Origin: HXMU1420-2 sp017643305 | Lineage (GTDB): Bacteria > Pseudomonadota > Alphaproteobacteria > Rhodobacterales > Rhodobacteraceae | Reading direction: 5' to 3' | Assembly (NCBI GenBank): GCA_965217135.1 | Contig: OZ244249.1 | Location: 1,488,001 to 1,552,000, forward strand | DNA: 64,000 nucleotides | Shown: piece after piece, positions 41,489 to 50,135 of the stretch | Layout of the letters: the number at the start of each line of letters is the position of its first letter | Position numbering within the stretch: the first letter of the stretch is position 1 | The notes under the pieces: model-generated | Database searches by the model: none | Told to the model about the DNA's origin: nothing | What the model saw: the letters and a program-made list of their open reading frames with translations, nothing else | Position numbers and translations under genes: made by a program

Positions 41489-42934
41489 TTAGGCGAAGGG
41501 GTTTTCGACCTTCGGCCAGTAATTCGGGTCGCGTTTGGTGAAGGGGATGTTTGCATAGTCGGGCGTGATCGCGCCGGGGCCAGAGATATAGATGACCTCG
41601 GATGCGATCGGGCCAAAGCCTGCGTGGAAATGTTGCGAGGATTTGACGACGATGGCTTTCATCTTCTGCAGGTCCATTCCCAGATCGGTAAAGGCGATGG
41701 GGTGGAAGGCCTGCGTACGCTTGTCGCTGACGATGATGTGCACGCTGTCGGCCTCCAGCCACACGCCGTTGCCCATGCGCATCTGGGTTTCGCCCATCCA
41801 TTGATGCATGTCTTCTTTCACGCCACGCACGGTGACGGTCAGGTCCAGCGGGTCGCCGGACATTTCGCCGACCTTGCCGCCCAGCCGCACATCCATGGTG
41901 CCGCCGACGCCCACGTCCTGCACCATGCTGACAACGACCGGATCCCAGAAAATGCCGATGGCCACGTCTTTCATGCCCCGGTCGAGGATATCACGCAGGA
42001 CGAACGTGCTGTCGGCCGGGGCGCCGCCGCCTGCGTTATCGGCAAAGTCTGCCAGCACGACGGGGGAGGCGTTGGCTTCCTCGGCGCGTGTCAGCGCGTC
42101 ACCGATGCCGGGCCAGTCCGGGCGGATCTGTTCGCGCAGGCCCCACAGCGTTTCCCCAAAGGTGCGGGCGGTATCGGCCGCCTTGTCCGCATCGCCATCA
42201 GCGATCACCAGCATACGCGCGCCGACACGCGGGCAGTCGCCCCAGGGAAACCCGTGGCTGAGCGACACGGACAGGATGCCATCCTGACCCTCGGCCGCTT
42301 TCATGTCTGCGACAAAACCCTCCATAGGCGCGCGGGTGGTGTGGAACATAGCGATCATCCGACAGTCATAGTCGCGCATAACCGGCTTGATCTTGCCCTC
42401 CACCGTGTCAGCAGCCAGCGAGAACAGCTCGCGCGCGCGGTCGGGGCTGTCGATATGGGGGTATTCCTTGTAGGAAATGATCAGGTCGCAGGCATCCAGC
42501 ATTTCCTGCGTCAGGTGATTATGCGGGTCAATCTCCAGCCCGATCACAGCATCGGGGAGAATGGCGCGGGCACGTGTTAGAAAATCACCTTCGCAATCGT
42601 CATAGCCTTCGGCGATCATCGCGCCATGCATGGACATCAGCAGAACGTCCGGCTTTGCGGCACGAATGTCATCAAGAATTTCGTCGCGATACGACTCATA
42701 TGTGCCCCGGATGGTCGGCCCGGCGGGCTGGGCAAAGGCGCAGAGGCTTTCGGCCACCTCCCAACCTTTTTCGCCTGCCATGCGTCGCCATTCATGCAGG
42801 GGGGCGGAAAACAGGTTGGGTGTTTCATCAGTTGCCTTGCGACTGACAAAGGCATCCTCAAAGGCCAGTCGGCCGGTGGGAATGGGCGAAAAGGAATTGG
42901 TTTCGGTTGCCAGACCGGCAATCAGCAGTTTCAT
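41489..42934 (-). CDS. M81 family metallopeptidase (MlrC-like)
   Basis: A 481-residue M81 protein. The start MKLLIAGLATETNSFSPIPTG is typical of the family, as are LMSMHGAM and IGLEIDPHNHL, whose His/Asp residues bind zinc, and the C-terminal VIVSDKRTQAFHPIAF-like segment. MlrC of the microcystin degraders gave the family its name, but most homologues process other small amides or peptides. First gene of the three-hydrolase operon; the likely promoter lies in 42935-43105, where a TGCAAA palindrome is visible. Substrate unknown. Confidence 0.88.
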   Translation of the reverse strand: MKLLIAGLATETNSFSPIPTGRLAFEDAFVSRKATDETPNLFSAPLHEWRRMAGEKGWEVAESLCAFAQPAGPTIRGTYESYRDEILDDIRAAKPDVLLMSMHGAMIAEGYDDCEGDFLTRARAILPDAVIGLEIDPHNHLTQEMLDACDLIISYKEYPHIDSPDRARELFSLAADTVEGKIKPVMRDYDCRMIAMFHTTRAPMEGFVADMKAAEGQDGILSVSLSHGFPWGDCPRVGARMLVIADGDADKAADTARTFGETLWGLREQIRPDWPGIGDALTRAEEANASPVVLADFADNAGGGAPADSTFVLRDILDRGMKDVAIGIFWDPVVVSMVQDVGVGGTMDVRLGGKVGEMSGDPLDLTVTVRGVKEDMHQWMGETQMRMGNGVWLEADSVHIIVSDKRTQAFHPIAFTDLGMDLQKMKAIVVKSSQHFHAGFGPIASEVIYISGPGAITPDYANIPFTKRDPNYWPKVENPFA

Positions 42935-42994
42935 GTTCGGGTACCCGATGGCTTGCAGCGTGACAGCGACAGTTGACCGAGAAATAAATGCAAA

Positions 42995-43012
42995 TGCAAA
43001 GAAGTTTTTGCA
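42995..43012. promoter_or_regulatory. TGCAAA-N6-TTTGCA palindrome between the M81 operon and the MscS gene
   Basis: TGCAAA at 42995-43000 and TTTGCA at 43007-43012 form an 18-bp dyad in AT-rich DNA between divergent genes. The sequence AAATGCAAATGCAAA just before adds a repeated half site. The spacing suits a dimeric repressor, but no regulator gene is next to it. Confidence 0.35.
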
Positions 43013-43105
43013 CGCGCCATTTGCCAAGTGGCAGGATTACCCGCAGAGTTCGAAAAAATCAGCGTCCGGAGAACGGGGGGCAGACCCAAAGAGGAGACGA
43101 CGGCA

Positions 43106-44797
43106 ATGGTGGGGATGCGCAACTTGAGGGCGCCTTGGGTTAATCAGGTTGGCCCGCGCCTGTGGGCCATCTGTCTGGCGGTCGCGCTGGCGGGGCTGGT
43201 CCTGTCGCCGGTCACGGCGCAGGACACCAACCCCCCGGACCCGGCCGTAGCGGTTGATCCGAATTTCCTGGCACCTGTCATCATTGACGGCGAGGTGCTG
43301 TTTGAAATTCGCGGGTCGTCCGCATTGCCTGCGCCGGACCGGGCCCGCATCGTGCAGGAGCGTATCATCGCGATTGCCGAACAATCCGATCTGCTGAGCA
43401 TTGATTTCACAATCCGCGGTGGCGTGTTCGGCAAGGAGGTCATTTTTGATGGTCGGAGGGTCACCATCACGACAGCATCGGATGCCCAAAACGACCAGAT
43501 GGGGATTGATGTTCTGGCGCATTTGCAGGCCGAAGCAATCCAGCGGGCCATCATCGCCTACCGCGAGGCACGCAGCAGCGAAGCACGGGTCCAACGCGCC
43601 CAGGCCGCAGTAGCGTGAAGCGTTGGTTTCTTCCTGATTTCAGTGGCGTTTTTCGCCCGACGTAAAAGAATGTTGAACTGGGCACAGCAATTTGCCGAAC
43701 GCCGGTTCGAGCAGGTTGAAGAGGTGACCAAATCCATTCTGCGACGGCGCGCTTTTGCATCGTTGGTCGGATACGCGGTTTTGATCCCGTTGTGGCTCAT
43801 CTACTTGATCCTGTTTTACTACTACCTGTCCTTTGTCCTGTTGTCCTTTGCCGAAACACGGCCGGTTGCAGAACTGCTGCTGAAATATGTCAGCGATCCG
43901 CTGATTTTGGTGGCCATGAGTATCCTGTCCTACCTGCCCAATCTGGTGATGCTGGGGATCATCTACGCGATCACAAGATGGGCCATCAAGGGGATGAAGC
44001 TATTTTTCAAGAACCTCGAAGAAGGGGTGTTTCAGATCGCGGATTTCGAACAGCATTGGATCGGGCCGACTTATTTTCTGTCGCGGATCGTAGTGATCCT
44101 GATCTCGTTGGTCTTTGCCTACCCGTACCTGCCGGGATCGGGCAGCACCGCGTTTCAGGGGCTGACGATTTTGGCGGGTGTAATGGTGTCGCTGGGGTCC
44201 AACACCGTGGTATCCAACATGATGTCCGGGCTGTTCGTGATTTACCGGCGCAGCACCAATGTCGGCGACCGGATCGAGGTGGACGGCAAGGTGGGTGATG
44301 TGGTGGAGATCAAGCTGATGGAAACTGTGATCAAATCAGTCAAGAATGAAATGATCAGCATTCCGAACGCCCAGCTGCTGAACTCCGAGGTGGTGAATTA
44401 CACGCGCAAGGTCGATGGGCGTGGGTTGCTGGTGCACACGACCGTGGGCATCGGGTACGAAGAACCACCTGCCAAGATCATTGCCATGCTGGTAGAGGCC
44501 GCGCGCCGGACGACGGGTTTGAAGAAATCGCCGGAGCCCTTTGTGTTATGGACGCAACTGGCTGACTACGCCATCAACTATGAAATCAACGCGTTCACGT
44601 CGCGCGGGTCCAGCCTGCCCAAAATTCGGTCGGACCTGCACCAGAACATCGTAGAGGTGTTCAACGAAAACGAAACCGAGATCATGACCCCGTCTTATAT
44701 GGCCGACCCGGCGGAACCCAAGATCCCCCCGGCCAAGCCATGGGATGGTGTTCTGGCGCATCAGCGCGATGCAGTGCCGAATGCGGAGAAGGCGTAA
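43106..44797 (+). pseudogene. MscS-family mechanosensitive channel gene interrupted by an in-frame TGA
   Basis: One continuous frame (phase unchanged) runs from ATG 43106 to 44797 but is cut by TGA at 43616-43618. The first part (170 residues) has a signal peptide ending near SPVTAQD and a periplasmic domain. After the stop the frame resumes at once with SVGFFLISVAFFARRKRM, a membrane-helix-like stretch, then further helices and the MscS core: MVSLGSNTVVSNMMSGLFVIYRR (pore helix and beta domain entry) and VGDRIEVDGKVGDVVEI. A GTG at 43643 could restart translation of the channel part (384 residues). TGA could derive from TGG by one change. So: nonsense mutation, split gene with restart, or sequencing error. 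Confidence 0.75.
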
Positions 44798-44863
44798 TTC
44801 TCCATTGGCCTCTGCGATCCGGGCCGCTATGGACGAAGCCCTTACAACCGGGGCCTGACAGCC

Positions 44864-45550
44864 GTGAGCCTAAGAAAGAAAATTGCCGACAGCGCCTGGC
44901 TCAACCGCAGTGTTGAGGCGGTGATCACAGCGTGGATCCGGGTGGCGCATGGCACCTCCCGCTGGGAGCGGATCGGGTTTGAGCCGATGGACGCGGTGCT
45001 GGCAGAAGGGGAGCCGGTGATTGTCATTCTCTGGCATCAGCGGCTGATCATGGCGCCCTATCTGTTTGAGCCATCGCGCGGGCCGATCTGCACGCTGACA
45101 TCCACTGGGCGGGCCGGACGGCTGGCTGGCCAGGTGGTGGCGCGCTTCGGGCTGGGCACGCTGGCGATGAAATCCCATGACCGCAACGTGGCGCTGACGC
45201 GCAAAGTGATGGTGCAGCTCAAGGCGGGCAGCTCGGTCGGGATGGCCGCTGATGGCCCGCGTGGTCCTGCACGCGTCGTGGCTGACGCGCCGATGGCCTG
45301 GGCGCGGGCCAGCCGCAAGCGGGTGTTTCTGGTCAGCTTTTCCGCCCGGCGGGTGCTGGAGTTCGGCACTTGGGACCGGATGTGGATGCCCATGCCGTTC
45401 ACACGTGGCTGCCTGATGTGCCAAGAATGGGACAACAACGTTCCACGCAACGCGGATGCCGAGACGGTGGAGCATCACCGGCAGAACCTGCAAGACGCGC
45501 TGAATGAGGTGACTGCGGCATCGGATGCAAAGGCCGGACGCGCCGGTTGA
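44864..45550 (+). CDS. Lysophospholipid acyltransferase family protein (DUF374)
   Basis: A 228-residue protein starting at GTG. The DUF374/LPLAT pattern is visible: VILWHQRLIMAPYL with the active His, TSTGRAGRLAGQVVARFGLG and GMAADGPRGPARVV. Members transfer acyl chains to lipid acceptors at the membrane (LpxL-like architecture). It is the first gene of a plus-strand unit with acyl-AMP ligase and acyl carrier protein, and the ligase follows immediately. A role in making an acylated lipid is therefore likely, the acceptor being unknown. Confidence 0.82.
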   Translation: MSLRKKIADSAWLNRSVEAVITAWIRVAHGTSRWERIGFEPMDAVLAEGEPVIVILWHQRLIMAPYLFEPSRGPICTLTSTGRAGRLAGQVVARFGLGTLAMKSHDRNVALTRKVMVQLKAGSSVGMAADGPRGPARVVADAPMAWARASRKRVFLVSFSARRVLEFGTWDRMWMPMPFTRGCLMCQEWDNNVPRNADAETVEHHRQNLQDALNEVTAASDAKAGRAG

Positions 45551-45612
45551 TTGTGCCGCGGAACTCTGGCAAGCCAAAAGTCGAAAAACCCAGTCAAAGA
45601 AGGGCCCTGACC

Positions 45613-47133
45613 GTGAACATCGTCTGGCCGGAGCAGTTTCATTTCATCGGAAAATCCCGACCTTACAGTGTGGCAGTGCCTGCCGCCGACATCGCAGGAC
45701 GGGCGGCGCATGTGGCCCAGATGCTGCACGCGCAGGGCTGCGTGCCGGGCGACCGCATCGCAATGTGGGTCAGCGAAGGGGAAAACCAGTTGGCGGCCAT
45801 GTTCGGCAGTTGGCTGGCGGGGGTGACGTTCTGCGTGCTGCCGTCTTTCGCGGGCCGCACGAATACTGAACGGTCGCAATCGCGGGTGGATGACGTGCTG
45901 TCGGTGTTGCAGCCGAAATGCCTGCTGAAAACCGCTGGCACCCAGCTTCCCGAAAACCTGGCCGGGCAGGTGCCGGAACTGGATCTGCCAACTCCGGATA
46001 CGGCGTTAAACCCGGTTGCGCCAGACACGTTGGTGTTTGACCGGGGCGAAGAGGACATCGCCTTTATCCAGTTCACATCCGGCAGCACTGGCGGAGCCAA
46101 GGGGGCCGTGGTGCGGTTTGGCCAATTGCAGGCGAACCTGCAGGCCATCGCCGACCGCGTGAACATGACGGCAGAGGACTGCATGGTCAGCTGGGCGCCG
46201 CTGTACCACGACATGGGTCTGATGGCCGTTCTGCTGCCGCTCAGCCGCGGCGCAGGCGTGGTGTTGATGGAAACCGACCACTTTGTACGCCGCCCGATCG
46301 CCTGGCTGGAGGCGATATCGCGTCACCGGGGCACGGTGACCACCGCACCGCCCACGGCGTTGAAGCTGCTGACCCGGCGCAAGGCCAAGGACGTGGACCT
46401 GAGCAGCTGGCGCTATGCCTGGATCGGCGGGGAAATGGTGTTCCCGTCAGTGCTGGAGGCGTTTGAAGCTGAATACGGCGCTGCCGGGCTGGCCAAAGGC
46501 GTGTTGCAGCCCACTTATGGCATGGCCGAAACGGTTGTAGGCATTTCCTGCGGGGAGCCGGGGACAAACTGGCTGATCGAAGATGGGTTTGCCTCCTGCG
46601 GGCCTGTTCTGGACGGCTTCGAACACCGGATCGTGGATGAGAATGGCACGCCCGTGGCTGCGAATGCGCGCGGTTATCTGCATGTGCGTGGGCCATCGGT
46701 GATGCGCGGCTATCTGGGGTTGGAACAGTTTGGCCCGGACGATTGGTTCGACACTGGCGACATCGCCTTTGAAACCGGTGGGCGGCTCTATCTGACTGGA
46801 CGCGTCAAGGACGTGCTGAAACGTGGCGGCGAAATGTTTCCTGCAACGGTGGTTGAAGCCGTTGCTGAAGCCTCGCTGGAGCTGCGCACCGGGCGCGCTG
46901 CGGCGTTTTCTCATCTGCGGCCCGAACTGGGCAAGGAAGAGATCGTTCTGCTTGTGGAAAGCCGGCAATGGGACGACGATCAGGCACGCGTGGTGGCTGG
47001 CGCCGTTGCCCGGGAACTGGGGCTGCAGCTGGACGTGATCCGGGCGGCGGATGGTGGGCGGCTGCCCCGGACATCGAGCGGTAAGATCATGCGCCAAAGG
47101 GCGGCAGCATTATACAGGGAAGGGCAAATCTGA
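45613..47133 (+). CDS. Acyl-AMP/acyl-CoA ligase (FAAL-like) linked to an acyl carrier protein
   Basis: A 506-residue adenylate-forming enzyme. The P-loop is QFTSGSTGGAKGAVV, the A5 region QPTYGMAETVVG and the C-terminal Lys lies in PRTSSGKIMRQ. GTG 45613 is chosen because AGAAGGG precedes it; the frame is open back to a TTG at 45547 overlapping the acyltransferase stop. YHDMGLMAVLLPL and PPTALKLLTRR are typical of fatty-acyl-AMP ligases that load ACPs. The ACP gene overlaps its stop (ATGA), which supports direct acyl transfer to that carrier (inference). Confidence 0.85.
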   Translation: MNIVWPEQFHFIGKSRPYSVAVPAADIAGRAAHVAQMLHAQGCVPGDRIAMWVSEGENQLAAMFGSWLAGVTFCVLPSFAGRTNTERSQSRVDDVLSVLQPKCLLKTAGTQLPENLAGQVPELDLPTPDTALNPVAPDTLVFDRGEEDIAFIQFTSGSTGGAKGAVVRFGQLQANLQAIADRVNMTAEDCMVSWAPLYHDMGLMAVLLPLSRGAGVVLMETDHFVRRPIAWLEAISRHRGTVTTAPPTALKLLTRRKAKDVDLSSWRYAWIGGEMVFPSVLEAFEAEYGAAGLAKGVLQPTYGMAETVVGISCGEPGTNWLIEDGFASCGPVLDGFEHRIVDENGTPVAANARGYLHVRGPSVMRGYLGLEQFGPDDWFDTGDIAFETGGRLYLTGRVKDVLKRGGEMFPATVVEAVAEASLELRTGRAAAFSHLRPELGKEEIVLLVESRQWDDDQARVVAGAVARELGLQLDVIRAADGGRLPRTSSGKIMRQRAAALYREGQI

Positions 47134-47393
47134 TGACCGTGCAAACTTGGACAACCGAACGTGTGGCAGAGATCCTGCGTGCGCTGGCAGAAGAAGACGA
47201 ACTGCCACAGCACTTGCTGAAGGCCACTATTTCGGACGGGGACACGGTAGAAACGCTGGGGCTCGATTCAATCGGCGCAGTTGCGCTCATCGATCGGCTG
47301 GAAACCGAAGCAGGGGTCGCCTTGCCGGATGATTTTCTCGATTTTAAGGATACAGTGGCGGATATCGCGGCGCGTCTGACCGCAATGGGCTGA
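47133..47393 (+). CDS. Acyl carrier protein
   Basis: An 86-residue discrete carrier protein. The phosphopantetheine site is S46 in ETLGLDSIGAVALIDRLE, followed by VALPDDF. It is acidic with the usual four-helix size. Overlap with the ligase stop (ATGA) and the upstream acyltransferase indicate a dedicated carrier, distinct from the housekeeping AcpP, which normally sits with fatty acid synthesis genes. Confidence 0.92.
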   Translation: MTVQTWTTERVAEILRALAEEDELPQHLLKATISDGDTVETLGLDSIGAVALIDRLETEAGVALPDDFLDFKDTVADIAARLTAMG

Positions 47394-47413
47394 TCGAGAA
47401 GAGCGGTTGGACC

Positions 47414-47677
47414 ATGTCTCACTCCGGGGCCTCGCAGGAAGCCATTGAGTTTCACCATGATATGCCCGCCAGCTTTTTCGGGCTGTGGCTAGGGCAAAGC
47501 ATGACCTACACCGCCGCGCGCTATACCCGGCCTGACATGGCGCTGGACGAAGCGCAGGCAGACAAGATTGTGCATCACCTGAACGCCACTGGCGTGGATG
47601 AGGGCCACCGCATGCTGGATATTGGCTGTGGCTGTGGCACCTTCCAGCAGCGGGGGTGGTGGCGCAGTCTGCGTTAA
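47414..47677 (+). pseudogene. Truncated SAM-dependent methyltransferase (cyclopropane-fatty-acid-synthase-like)
   Basis: The first about 75 residues look like a CFA-synthase-type methyltransferase: IEFHHDMPASFFGLWLGQSMTYTAARY, then MLDIGCGCGT, the SAM-binding motif I. The frame then turns into unrelated RGWWRSLR and stops at 47677, only 10 bases before the stop of the convergent flippase gene. Most of the catalytic domain is missing, so the product should be inactive. A deletion at about 47640 probably removed the rest and perhaps more of the operon. Confidence 0.65.
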
Positions 47678-47687
47678 TCCGTCTGTG

Positions 47688-49106
47688 TTAAGGTTGTGGC
47701 AGGCGGAGCCAGCTGCTGCGCAGGCACAGCACCATGCCCGCCAACCACAAAACACCCAGCGCCCCGATCGTGGCGAAAAGCCCGGCGCCTACGCTCATTG
47801 CGTCGCGGGCAGGGGCCATGAGAGTGATAAGCGCGGCGCAGGCCGCGGCGATGCAGGCACCGGGCAGGAATACCGGGATAGCCTGGCGCGCGCGGATGTG
47901 CAGTGCTTCGAAGCTTGCGATCAGCGCCAGCACGGCCACTACTGCTGAGGCCAGCAGATGTGAATAAGCCGCCAGTGCTACGCTGAGCCGCCCAAAGCTG
48001 AGCAAGGCGACGAGGAACACGATCGCTCCGATCAGCCGGATGCGCAATTGCCGCCCCTTGTGGCCTGCACAGATCAGCGCCGGTTCCAGCAGCACCGCGA
48101 AGAACCGGACACAGCGCGAGGCTGCGAGGATCACGACGACAACCGCGGCGGGCAGCCATGCGTCGTCAAAGACCACGCGGACAAGCGGATCAGCCAGCAG
48201 CGCCAGCGCCACCATCATCGGCCACATCAGCGCGCCCGCCAGCGACATGTTGTCGATCCAGGCCACGCGCATGCCATCAAGGTCCTGTTCCTTCTCCAGC
48301 CGGGTAAAGCGCGACCAGCTGAGCATGGTCAACGGCTGCACGATGAAATCATTCACCGCTAGGGTTATCCGGGACCCACCGCGATATGCCCCCACTGCCA
48401 CCGGGCTGAGAAAGGCGCCAAGGATCAGGTCGCCGCCATAGTTCGAAAACATTGCCAAAAGGGATGTCCCCCAGAGGTTTGGCACAGTCTTACGGCTGTC
48501 GGCCAGCGCCTTGCGCCGGAGTTCGGCTTTGGGCACGCGGCGCACCAGCGTGAAGGTCACTATCAGGCCCATCACCGCGCCCACGTAGTTGCCACCGATC
48601 AGTGCGATTATCCCATAGCCATGTTGAAGTCCGATCCAGGTGGCCAGCAGCGTGGCCAGCTGGGAGGCCAGCGAATACAGGCTGGCCGCCCGCACTCGTT
48701 TCTGGGCCACCAGATGCGCTTCGTTCCAGGCGGTGGGAAAGGCAAAAAGCGTAGCCGGGGCCAGCAGCAGAAACGCGGTGCCGGTTTCGCTGTTCCAGCC
48801 GCCTGCCAGCAGACCGCAGCTCAGCGACACCAGCGTGCCCACCGACGCAACAATGCCCATCAGCCAGAAATAGCTGGATGCGTCATGGTCAGGTTCTTCG
48901 CTGCGTAGCAAAGACTGATAGAGGCCAGTGTAGACCAGCGAGGTGAAGATCACCGACACAGTCCACGCGAGGACGTAGCTGCCGAAACTGGACAGCCCGA
49001 CATAACGCGACGCCACCATGACTGACACAAAGGTGATCAGCTGCGCGGCAATACGGCTGGCCACGCCCACCGCGTAAGGGGACAGCAGCGTTTTCAGCAT
49101 CCGCAT
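47688..49106 (-). CDS. MOP-superfamily polysaccharide/lipid flippase (Wzx-like)
   Basis: A 472-residue integral membrane protein with about 12-14 hydrophobic helices (for instance IAAQLITFVSVMVASRYVGL at the N-terminus and LVALLSFGRLSVALAAYSHLL later). Sequence style matches oligosaccharide/lipopolysaccharide exporters of the MOP superfamily, which flip undecaprenyl- or lipid-linked products across the inner membrane. ATG 49106 is preferred; an upstream ATG at 49145 lies inside the SDR gene. Co-transcribed with SDR (16-base gap). Whether it exports the product of the adjacent acyl-ACP genes is inference. Confidence 0.8.
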   Translation of the reverse strand: MRMLKTLLSPYAVGVASRIAAQLITFVSVMVASRYVGLSSFGSYVLAWTVSVIFTSLVYTGLYQSLLRSEEPDHDASSYFWLMGIVASVGTLVSLSCGLLAGGWNSETGTAFLLLAPATLFAFPTAWNEAHLVAQKRVRAASLYSLASQLATLLATWIGLQHGYGIIALIGGNYVGAVMGLIVTFTLVRRVPKAELRRKALADSRKTVPNLWGTSLLAMFSNYGGDLILGAFLSPVAVGAYRGGSRITLAVNDFIVQPLTMLSWSRFTRLEKEQDLDGMRVAWIDNMSLAGALMWPMMVALALLADPLVRVVFDDAWLPAAVVVVILAASRCVRFFAVLLEPALICAGHKGRQLRIRLIGAIVFLVALLSFGRLSVALAAYSHLLASAVVAVLALIASFEALHIRARQAIPVFLPGACIAAACAALITLMAPARDAMSVGAGLFATIGALGVLWLAGMVLCLRSSWLRLPQP

Positions 49107-49122
49107 GTCCGACTGGTATGGG

Positions 49123-49890
49123 TCACCCGGCTGTCCACCCGCCATCGACCAGCAGCGATGTGCCGGTCACCAGAGCCGAGGCCTCGGTGGCCAGATACAA
49201 GACCGCGCCCATAATGTCTTCGACCTCACCCATGCGACCCAGTTTGATTTTGTCCTCGATCCAGCGCAGGCGCTCGGGATTTGAAAAGGTGGGTTCCGTC
49301 AAAGGTGTGCGGATGAAGGTGGGTGCAATGGCATTGATGCGGATGCCCAGCGGCCCCCATTCAATGGCCATGGATTTAATCATGCCTTCCAGCCCCCATT
49401 TGCTGGCGCAGTACACCGTGCGGTCCGGCCCGCCCACATGGCCCATCTGAGACGAAATATGGATGATGGACCCGGTCCGGCCGGCATCGCGCAGCGCCTT
49501 GGCGGTCCATGCGGACAGGAAATAGGCCGACCGCAGGTTCAGACCCATCACCGCGTCATAGCTGTCGGGCGAGGTATCGAAAGCCGGGCCAAGCTGCGCT
49601 GTCCCGGCAGAATTCACAACCACGTCAAAGCAGCGCATGCTCAGCAGTGGCTCCAGCGCGGACAGGTCGCCCTGATCCAGCGCGATGGTTTCGGCTGACC
49701 AGCCCTCGGCCTGTATTTCGGCACAGCTGGCCTCCAACCGGTCGCGCCCGCGCGCGGCCATCACCACATGTGCGCCGTTGGCGGCCAGCGCCGTGGCGCA
49801 GCCCAGGCCGATACCGGAACTGGCGCCGGTCACCAGCGCGGTCTTGCCGGTCAGGTCGAAGCTGGGCGGTGTAGGAAGCACCATGATCAC
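49123..49890 (-). CDS. SDR family oxidoreductase (3-oxoacyl reductase/gluconate dehydrogenase-like)
   Basis: A 255-residue classical SDR with TGASSGIG (21-28), NSAG (93-96), S146, Y160 and K164 in YCASKWGLEG, and the closing LVDGGWTAG. The motif set resembles FabG-like 3-oxoacyl reductases and 2-deoxy-gluconate dehydrogenases. Paired with the flippase on the minus strand and divergent from the acyl-CoA dehydrogenase gene (245 bases between). The acyl-ACP context would favour reduction of a 3-oxoacyl group, but a sugar substrate cannot be excluded. Confidence 0.85.
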   Translation of the reverse strand: MIMVLPTPPSFDLTGKTALVTGASSGIGLGCATALAANGAHVVMAARGRDRLEASCAEIQAEGWSAETIALDQGDLSALEPLLSMRCFDVVVNSAGTAQLGPAFDTSPDSYDAVMGLNLRSAYFLSAWTAKALRDAGRTGSIIHISSQMGHVGGPDRTVYCASKWGLEGMIKSMAIEWGPLGIRINAIAPTFIRTPLTEPTFSNPERLRWIEDKIKLGRMGEVEDIMGAVLYLATEASALVTGTSLLVDGGWTAG

Positions 49891-50135
49891 ACACGGCTCA
49901 GGCTGTTGGTAGATATCTGGAAGAACATGAACAGGGGCATGAGAGAGCCTTGCAAGGATCGAAGCAGAAAATTCGCTTTTCGACTTCCCACAAACACCGG
50001 TGAAACATCAAGTTTTGTTTTCCCGCTCCCGCGTGGCTTGTGACGTGGCGAACATTGCGATGTCCGAAATTTGCGCGTTTGTCCGGCTTGAGGTCAATCG
50101 CAAAACTGGCATTCTGCGATGCGGGAGGGTCAGGC

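Noticed and set aside
41463..41801. N-terminal extension of the M20D gene
   Set aside because: The extension overlaps the end of the M81 gene in another frame and does not look like the protein family.
43616..43618. TGA as a selenocysteine codon in the MscS gene
   Set aside because: MscS channels are not selenoproteins and no obvious SECIS-like hairpin follows directly; a nonsense change or restart is simpler.
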